Assembly (NCBI GenBank): GCA_023443925.1
Contig: JAEZSL010000310.1
Location: 1-19,611, forward strand
DNA from: Bacillota bacterium
GTDB taxonomy: Bacteria > Bacillota_A > Clostridia > Lachnospirales > Lachnospiraceae
Direction of reading: 5' to 3'
Length of the DNA stretch: 19,611 bases
In this document: positions 14,906 to 19,611 of the stretch, one piece after another
Position numbering within the stretch: position 1 is the first letter of the stretch
Layout of the letters: each line of letters starts with the position of its first letter
Program-made: the position numbers and the translations under genes
Notes under the pieces: generated by a model
Seen by the model: the letters and a program-made list of their open reading frames with translations, nothing else
Database searches by the model: none
Told to the model about the DNA's origin: nothing

Positions 14906-15721
14906 ATGGATAATAACTATTCCAAATACTTTTCCAATCTCTATATTGATTATTATTACGGGAGTTTTACCCATTGCGGCAGCAACTGGAGGGAGAATAA
15001 CGTCCTGTGCCCGTTCTGTAAAATTTATTATATCACAGACGGGGAATGCGAGATAAAGATTGGTGATACCGCCTATCATGGTTATAAGGGCAGAATGTTT
15101 TTTATTCCTTCCCAGACAAAGCATTCTTTTTATCATGTTAATGAAAATTATGTTACAAAATACTGGATACATTTTGAGGTTAAGGCCTGGGATGACCGGT
15201 TATTTCAGAATCTTAATCTGCCCTACTACATTGACAGAACGGATGACACTAAGATTATCAGTCTTTTTGAAGACATATTCCGTCAGTCAAAAGAAAATAC
15301 CCTGGCTTCCGTTTTCCGGCTGAAGGCTGATATCCTGTCCCTTCTCGCGGACTATATTGATCTTACCGGGCGGAACCACCTAACCCTTTATGAAGAAAAC
15401 CATCCGGAATTCTATTCCGTCATTTCTTATATCAACGATAATCTGCATACTAAAATTACCTTAGAGGAACTGTCCGGCAGGATGCACATGCACCCGAATT
15501 ATTTCATCCGGCTGTTTAAAAACCGGATGGGTACAACTCCTCTAAACTATATTAACCGTTTGAGAATGGAACGGGCAAAATCATTGCTTGAAAATACCAG
15601 CCTGTCCATATCGGAGATAATGGTACAGGTCGGTTTTGAGGATTTGAGTTCCTTCTCTAATTTTTTCAAGCACTATTCCGGTTATAACCCGAAAGTTTTC
15701 CGGAAAACCTTCGGGTTATAA
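14906..15721 (+). CDS. AraC-family transcriptional regulator
   Basis: This 271-residue DNA-binding protein has an N-terminal cupin-like sensor half (~1-150; ITDGECEIKIGDTAYHGYKGRMFFIPSQTKHSF is the typical AraC_binding pattern). A C-terminal AraC helix-turn-helix pair follows at ~172-271 (ITLEELSGRMHMHPNYFIRLFK, then SISEIMVQVGFEDLSSFSNFFKHYSGYNPKVFRK). It likely senses a sugar or glycan fragment and controls the divergent GH29 gene. AAAGGAG six bases before the ATG at 14906 sets the start; a TTG at 14867 in frame has no ribosome site. It converges with the protease gene, with only the 35-bp repeat array between them and no obvious terminator. Confidence 0.93.
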   Translation: MDNNYSKYFSNLYIDYYYGSFTHCGSNWRENNVLCPFCKIYYITDGECEIKIGDTAYHGYKGRMFFIPSQTKHSFYHVNENYVTKYWIHFEVKAWDDRLFQNLNLPYYIDRTDDTKIISLFEDIFRQSKENTLASVFRLKADILSLLADYIDLTGRNHLTLYEENHPEFYSVISYINDNLHTKITLEELSGRMHMHPNYFIRLFKNRMGTTPLNYINRLRMERAKSLLENTSLSISEIMVQVGFEDLSSFSNFFKHYSGYNPKVFRKTFGL

Positions 15722-15725
15722 GTAT

Positions 15726-15830
15726 GACTATAACTCTCCTGTAAACCTGCAAAGGTATACACTATATCCCTCACCACAAACCTGCAAAGGTATACATTAA
15801 ATCTCTCCCCGCAAACTTGCAAAGGTACGG
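15726..15830. repeat. 35-bp tandem repeat spanning the protease stop codon
   Basis: The motif AAACYTGCAAAGGTAYAC starts at 15743, 15778 and 15813, exactly 35 bases apart, with matching tails (…ATCTCTCCCCGC, …ATCCCTCACCAC, …AACTCTCCTGT). The first unit in transcription order encodes the last residues and stop of the protease (TFASLRGEI); the next two lie beyond the stop. Because 35 is not a multiple of three, each copy is in a new frame. Confidence 0.85.
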
Positions 15831-17509
15831 TAGACATCCAGGATTCCATAGCCCCATATCGGATTGGGATATGTAAGATTGGGATCTCTCCTTACACCCC
15901 GGATCAAGAATTTTTTTACATCAATGGCATCCATGGACGGAAAATTCCCCTTTACAATACCCCATTCCAAAAGCATGGCGGAAACACCGGTTGTTAATGC
16001 CGCTGCAATGCTGGTGCCGGATCTTCCCTCAAAGGCATTGCCGGGTACCGGACAGTAAACATCGACTCCCGGTGCTGCTATATCAGGTTTAATAATATTA
16101 TTTCTGGAATAACCCCTGCTGGCTTCGTAGAAAATACCCTTGGTTTTATAGTCATAAGAGGTGACCGTTACTGCAAATGCCGTGTTACCGGGAATGGTGA
16201 TTGTAGTTTCCGGGTTGGGATGGACGAATACCGTACCTTCCTTTATAAATCCGCGCATCGGCAGCCAGATATGAAATCCGGAGGTAATCGTACCCTGCCC
16301 GTATACTTTAAATTTCCACAGACCGGGAGCAGGATTTTTAAACCGTAATAAGATTAGTTCATCTCCGGATTGTGCTTCTACCACCAGGTAATCCACGTAC
16401 ACCGTAGTTCTCTCAAACATAAATTTAATGATTCTTGTCTCTCCAAGTCTTGCCGGGATTCTTGGTATGTACTCCCCAGTGGGGGAAACCATATCCACCG
16501 AATAAATCCCTGGGGCATTACCCCATAATTCCATAGTAAACCCTTCTTCATTTTCTGAAATCTTAAGTTCAACGGGATGGTACCCGGATTTTGGTTCAAC
16601 TACTCCGTAATAATGGTGTCCGCTGTTGCCTTCATTACCGGCGGCAACCGCTACCGCAACACCGGTCCGGTTGGAATCGATGGATATCATATCGCTTAGT
16701 GTCCCACGCATATCATGAGAACCCTGATTGGTGCCAAGTCCCACACAGATTGCGATGGGCCGGTTAAGTCGTCTGGACACATTCAGCAGATAACGTATGC
16801 CGAATAGAATATCACTTTCCTGAAAACATACCGTTTCCGCCGGTACGGAAAAATAGTTCTTAATATTAGCTTTTGCCGGTTTCAGCTTAACAACAACAAA
16901 TTCAGCCCGAGGCACCACTCCTACAAAATCCTTCTCTTCTAACCTGGAACCCCCTGCCAGACCGGCCAGTGTGGTCCCATGCCCTATTTCATCAATGCTT
17001 GGCACCACAGTTAAAGGAGCCTCGCTGCGAAGTGCTTCATTTAACTGTTCCCTGCCATATTCCGTTCCGTAATAAAAGATATCTGAAGAAGCTTGTGTAT
17101 TTTCAATTGTCTGATCCCAAAGTGATACAATTCTCGTAGTGTTATCTGAATTTTTAAAAATCGGATTGGTATATTCAATTCCTGTGTCCACAAAACCAAG
17201 TAAAACCCCCTCACCTTTTAAGTTCAGCGTAGGTGTTCCCTGTACTTTGGTCACTCCCATTTCTCCCAGACTTAACGTATCAACTAAGCCGAACAGCTTT
17301 GGGATAATTGAATATCCATTCTCCCGGATGATCTGTTCAGGCATGCTGGCTGCGGGGTAATAGATAACGGCATATTTGCTGTCAATAATATTCGATGTAT
17401 TATCTTTATACTGTGCCATTGCCTCGGTATCGTTGGTATATTCAACAATAATGTCTGTAAACTCTTCGCTGGTTATCTTTCTTCTATCCTCCGCATTCAT
17501 ATACCCCAT
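15797..17509 (-). CDS. CspA-like S8 (subtilisin) family serine peptidase
   Basis: This 570-residue subtilase has an intact catalytic triad: D108 (LLGFVDTGIEY), H177 (EIGHGTTLAG) and S500 (GRSGTSIAAA), with oxyanion N292 (AAGNEG). A ~130-residue beta-rich insert (~305-435) lies between the oxyanion and serine blocks, the jelly-roll insertion known from clostridial Csp germination proteases. Residues 1-95 resemble their prodomain. There is no signal peptide. The gene stands alone rather than in a csp operon, so a role in spore germination is not established; housekeeping or another regulated proteolysis is possible. The ATG at 17509 is used, but an ATG three codons later with GGGG upstream fits nearly as well. 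Its 3' end is part of a 35-bp tandem repeat. Confidence 0.88.
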   Translation of the reverse strand: MGYMNAEDRRKITSEEFTDIIVEYTNDTEAMAQYKDNTSNIIDSKYAVIYYPAASMPEQIIRENGYSIIPKLFGLVDTLSLGEMGVTKVQGTPTLNLKGEGVLLGFVDTGIEYTNPIFKNSDNTTRIVSLWDQTIENTQASSDIFYYGTEYGREQLNEALRSEAPLTVVPSIDEIGHGTTLAGLAGGSRLEEKDFVGVVPRAEFVVVKLKPAKANIKNYFSVPAETVCFQESDILFGIRYLLNVSRRLNRPIAICVGLGTNQGSHDMRGTLSDMISIDSNRTGVAVAVAAGNEGNSGHHYYGVVEPKSGYHPVELKISENEEGFTMELWGNAPGIYSVDMVSPTGEYIPRIPARLGETRIIKFMFERTTVYVDYLVVEAQSGDELILLRFKNPAPGLWKFKVYGQGTITSGFHIWLPMRGFIKEGTVFVHPNPETTITIPGNTAFAVTVTSYDYKTKGIFYEASRGYSRNNIIKPDIAAPGVDVYCPVPGNAFEGRSGTSIAAALTTGVSAMLLEWGIVKGNFPSMDAIDVKKFLIRGVRRDPNLTYPNPIWGYGILDVYRTFASLRGEI

Positions 17510-17628
17510 ACTTTCTTCAATGCCTGTTTATTTTATGTGTATGGCTATTTTATGAAATTTAGTACTTATGGGCTTTAAGCTGCGTTAAATCCCTGATTTT
17601 ATAGTTCTTGTCATGCTAACAATCTACG

Positions 17629-17668
17629 AAAAAAAAGCCGCAGCAGAATCCAGCTTCTACTGTGGCTT
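17629..17668 (-). terminator. Rho-independent terminator of the acc operon
   Basis: On the minus strand AAGCCACAGTAGAA and TTCTGCTGCGGCTT pair around a short loop (two imperfect positions), followed by eight T. It lies ~140 bases after the accA stop, beyond the repeat copy, so that copy should be transcribed in the acc mRNA. Bases 17510-17628, the protease upstream region, show no clear promoter. Confidence 0.85.
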
Positions 17669-17689
17669 ATTAACTATTCTTCCAAGGGC

Positions 17690-17805
17690 CTCATGTCCTT
17701 AGCGGGACTATTCACACAAGCTCCCATTACATAAACCTTTTGCCGACAGATGGTTTGCTGTCTTCAATCAAGGTTCGACTTATCAATTTATAATTCATGC
17801 TAATA
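17690..17805. repeat. Degenerate copy of the hairpin repeat family
   Basis: CACAAGCTCCCATTACATAAACC, ACAGATGGTTT, CTTCAATCAAGG and TATAATTCATGCT follow the same order and spacing as unit 2 of the cluster near 14548-14631, in the same orientation, though the second stem is decayed. An AAGG…CCTT stem lies before it. Being ~3 kb from the cluster, it shows the element is dispersed, not just tandem. Confidence 0.65.
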
Positions 17806-17810
17806 TTATA

Positions 17811-18599
17811 CTACATATTACGGTATCTTTCATATCGGTCTGTTACGATCTCTTCACTAGTTTTTGTTCGGTAACGGTTAATAAATTCCACGATTTCAGA
17901 CCGGAGTCCGCAGGTAACCGTATCGATATTATCCACACATAACGCTTCGTCCTCCGGAATAATACGTTCGATAATATTTAGATCCTTTAAATCAGCGGCT
18001 GTAATTTTCATAACCTCCGCAGCTTCATTGGCTCTTTTGCTGTCTTTCCAAAGAATTGATGCAAAACCTTCGGGAGAAAGTACGGAATAGGTGGCATTTT
18101 CAAGCATCCAGACCTCGTTAGCCACGCCTAAGGCAAGGGCACCGCCGCTGCCGCCTTCTCCGATTACAATAGAAAGAATGGGTACTTTGATCCCGGACAT
18201 TTCATACAGGTTTCTGGCAATGGCCTCTCCCTGTCCCCTTTCCTCTGCCTCAATTCCGCAGAACGCACCGGGTGTATCGATAAAACATATGATGGGACGG
18301 TTGAATTTTTCAGCCTGCTTCATCAAGCGTAATGCTTTGCGGTAGCCGTCCGGATTGGCCATGCCGTAGTTTCTCTTCATATTCTGCTTAATACTGCGGC
18401 CTTTCTGCTGTCCGATTACAGTTACCATAATATCATCGATGGATGCAAGACCTGCCACTATGGCTCCGTCATCACGGGATACCCGGTCTCCATGCAGCTC
18501 CATGAATTTATTAAATAAAGCACCGATAAAATCCAGACTGGTGGGTCTTTCCACGCTTCTGGCAATCCGGACCCGGTCCCAGGCAGTTAAATCTGACAT
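17811..18599 (-). CDS. accA: Acetyl-CoA carboxylase carboxyltransferase subunit alpha
   Basis: This is the alpha half of the carboxyltransferase that moves the carboxyl group from carboxybiotin to acetyl-CoA, giving malonyl-CoA for fatty acid synthesis. The 262-residue product has the crotonase-like carboxyltransferase fold and the landmarks [47 protein letters not shown] and [18 protein letters not shown]. It is shorter than the ~320-residue E. coli protein because it lacks most of the N-terminal extension, as is common in Clostridia. AGAGG six bases before the ATG sets the start. It is last in an accC-accD-accA order, 47 bases after accD, with a small GCCGCT-ATA-AGCGGC hairpin in the gap. 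Confidence 0.96.
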   Translation of the reverse strand: MSDLTAWDRVRIARSVERPTSLDFIGALFNKFMELHGDRVSRDDGAIVAGLASIDDIMVTVIGQQKGRSIKQNMKRNYGMANPDGYRKALRLMKQAEKFNRPIICFIDTPGAFCGIEAEERGQGEAIARNLYEMSGIKVPILSIVIGEGGSGGALALGVANEVWMLENATYSVLSPEGFASILWKDSKRANEAAEVMKITAADLKDLNIIERIIPEDEALCVDNIDTVTCGLRSEIVEFINRYRTKTSEEIVTDRYERYRNM

Positions 18600-18646
18600 A
18601 TATACCTCTCATTCCGCCGCTTATAGCGGCATAAACTCCGATTGTT

Positions 18647-19507
18647 TTAACTTTTCACCAGCATGGACAGAGTCTGTTTCAGTTTATTCCGTTTCACAAT
18701 TTTATCGACAAAGCCGTGTTCCAATAAGAATTCTGCTCTCTGGAAGCCTTCCGGAAGCCGCTGTCCGATGGTCTGTTCAATAACCCTGGGTCCTGCAAAT
18801 CCGATTAAGGCACCAGGTTCTGCCAGTATAACATCCCCAAGCATGGCGAAACTTGCCATAACTCCGCCGGTTGTGGGATCTGTCAGTACCGACACATATA
18901 ATAATCCTGCTTCATCATGTTTTTTTAAGGCTTGGGAAGTTTTGGCCATCTGCATCAGGGATACGATTCCTTCCTGCATTCTGGCTCCGCCGGAGCAGCA
19001 GAAAATGATTACGGGCATCTTCTGTTTGGTAGCCCGTTCTATCATTCTGGTCAGTTTCTCTCCCACCACTTTCCCCATGCTGCCCATCAGGAAATTGGCT
19101 GCCATAACGCCGATGGCAACACTTGTATCATCAATTTTACCCTCACCCGTAATAACTGCTTCATCCAGATTCGTTACCAGCTTCATCAGCTCCAGTTTTG
19201 ACTGGTATCCCGGGAAGTTTAAAGGATCACTTATCGGAAGCTCCGTATCCCATTCCGTAAAACTGCCTTTATCCAGTATCATACTGATTCTGGTTCTGGG
19301 ACTGATGCGGAAATAGTTACCGCAGTTGGGGCAAATATAATAATTTGCAACTACATCTTCTGTATACACAATTTCATTGCATTTATCACATTTTTCAAAT
19401 AAACCGTCAGGTATCTGGGCTTCATCCAGGGAGTCTTTAATCTTTTCACCCAACTGTACCTGTTTTAATTCTGCCGCATTACTAGGGTTCTTCTTAAAAT
19501 TCAACAT
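18647..19507 (-). CDS. accD: Acetyl-CoA carboxylase carboxyltransferase subunit beta
   Basis: This is the beta half of the carboxyltransferase, partner of accA. The 286-residue product carries the diagnostic N-terminal four-cysteine zinc ribbon (C40, C43, C59, C62; CDKCNEIVY, then ICPNCGNYF), followed by the carboxyltransferase core with [19 protein letters not shown] and the [31 protein letters not shown] region (in two overlapping stretches). GGGGAGG five bases before the ATG supports the start. The ATG overlaps the accC stop by one base (TAATG), a sign of translational coupling that helps balance subunits. Confidence 0.97.
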   Translation of the reverse strand: MLNFKKNPSNAAELKQVQLGEKIKDSLDEAQIPDGLFEKCDKCNEIVYTEDVVANYYICPNCGNYFRISPRTRISMILDKGSFTEWDTELPISDPLNFPGYQSKLELMKLVTNLDEAVITGEGKIDDTSVAIGVMAANFLMGSMGKVVGEKLTRMIERATKQKMPVIIFCCSGGARMQEGIVSLMQMAKTSQALKKHDEAGLLYVSVLTDPTTGGVMASFAMLGDVILAEPGALIGFAGPRVIEQTIGQRLPEGFQRAEFLLEHGFVDKIVKRNKLKQTLSMLVKS

Positions 19508-19611
19508 TATGCCTCCCCTCCGGATAAGATTCTCTCTACAAATCCGGTATCCGTATTTCCATCGATATAGTCCTTATGGTTAATGATCTGATACTGGAAA
19601 TCAATATTGGT
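19507..19611 (-). CDS. accC: Biotin carboxylase subunit, 3' end only
   Basis: The last 34 codons of a gene running in from the right edge read [19 protein letters not shown] and end [14 protein letters not shown]. The pattern of an acidic/hydrophobic block followed by NTDTGFVE is the conserved C-terminus of biotin carboxylase. Its stop overlaps the accD start. The rest, including the ATP-grasp domain, is outside the window, so the assignment leans on this tail and on operon context. Confidence 0.85.
   Translation of the reverse strand, partial: TNIDFQYQIINHKDYIDGNTDTGFVERILSGGEA

Noticed and set aside
18663..19316. 217-codon plus-strand frame opposite accD.
   Set aside because: It is the antisense shadow of a well-supported accD gene, with serine/proline-rich low-information composition and no ribosome site.

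Overview
The window looks like chromosomal DNA of a low-to-medium GC, Gram-positive Clostridia member, most likely a polysaccharide-degrading Lachnospiraceae (Lachnoclostridium/Anaerocolumna type). Supporting signs are strong AGGAGG ribosome binding sites, an acc operon ordered C-D-A, multimodular secreted glycosidases, BspA-type leucine-rich repeat proteins, a CspA-like S8 protease and an Agr-type peptide signalling locus. This placement is inference from gene content; no rRNA or tRNA is present.

Layout. (1) 18-1382 (+): citrate synthase, closed by a terminator. (2) 1561-8154 (-): a secreted GH76 alpha-mannanase with five CBM6-like modules, a membrane acyltransferase, and a secreted LRR protein with a Big_2-like domain. 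The mannanase and LRR genes each have a recognisable sigma-A promoter and a leader of 150-180 nt. Bases 5373-5571 and 8155-8365 are AT-rich and I see nothing in them. (3) 8366-11252 (-): a compact quorum-sensing locus. In transcription order it has a LytTR-box promoter, a ~210-nt non-coding transcript ending in tandem hairpins, a second (housekeeping-like) promoter, a LytTR response regulator, a GHKL sensor kinase, a second LytTR-box promoter, an unlisted 47-codon agrD gene and a terminator. No agrB lies in the window. The two LytTR-box promoters share exactly the same spacing. (4) 11322-11516 (-): an open frame without a start that looks like the remnant of a gene. (5) 11656-12963 (+): a membrane protein with a YcxB-like C-terminus, converging on the fucosidase through a shared bidirectional terminator. 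(6) 13094-15721: a cytoplasmic GH29 alpha-L-fucosidase (-) and a divergent AraC-type regulator (+), separated by ~500 bp filled with hairpin-rich ~80-bp repeats. (7) 15797-17509 (-): a CspA-like S8 peptidase whose 3' end is tandemly repeated (35 bp) just past the stop codon. (8) 17811-19611 (-): accA, accD and the 3' end of accC, followed by a further degenerate repeat copy and a terminator.

How the parts work together. The sugar part (GH76 outside the cell, GH29 inside, AraC sensor) fits foraging on mannan- and fucose-containing glycans. The citrate synthase and acc genes are core metabolism. In the Agr-type locus, a peptide made from agrD would be sensed by the kinase, and the phosphorylated regulator would drive both agrD (positive feedback) and the non-coding RNA as an effector. 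That resembles the P2/P3-RNAIII logic of staphylococcal agr, but with a different gene order and no local processing enzyme. The circuit is an inference from promoter geometry and gene families.
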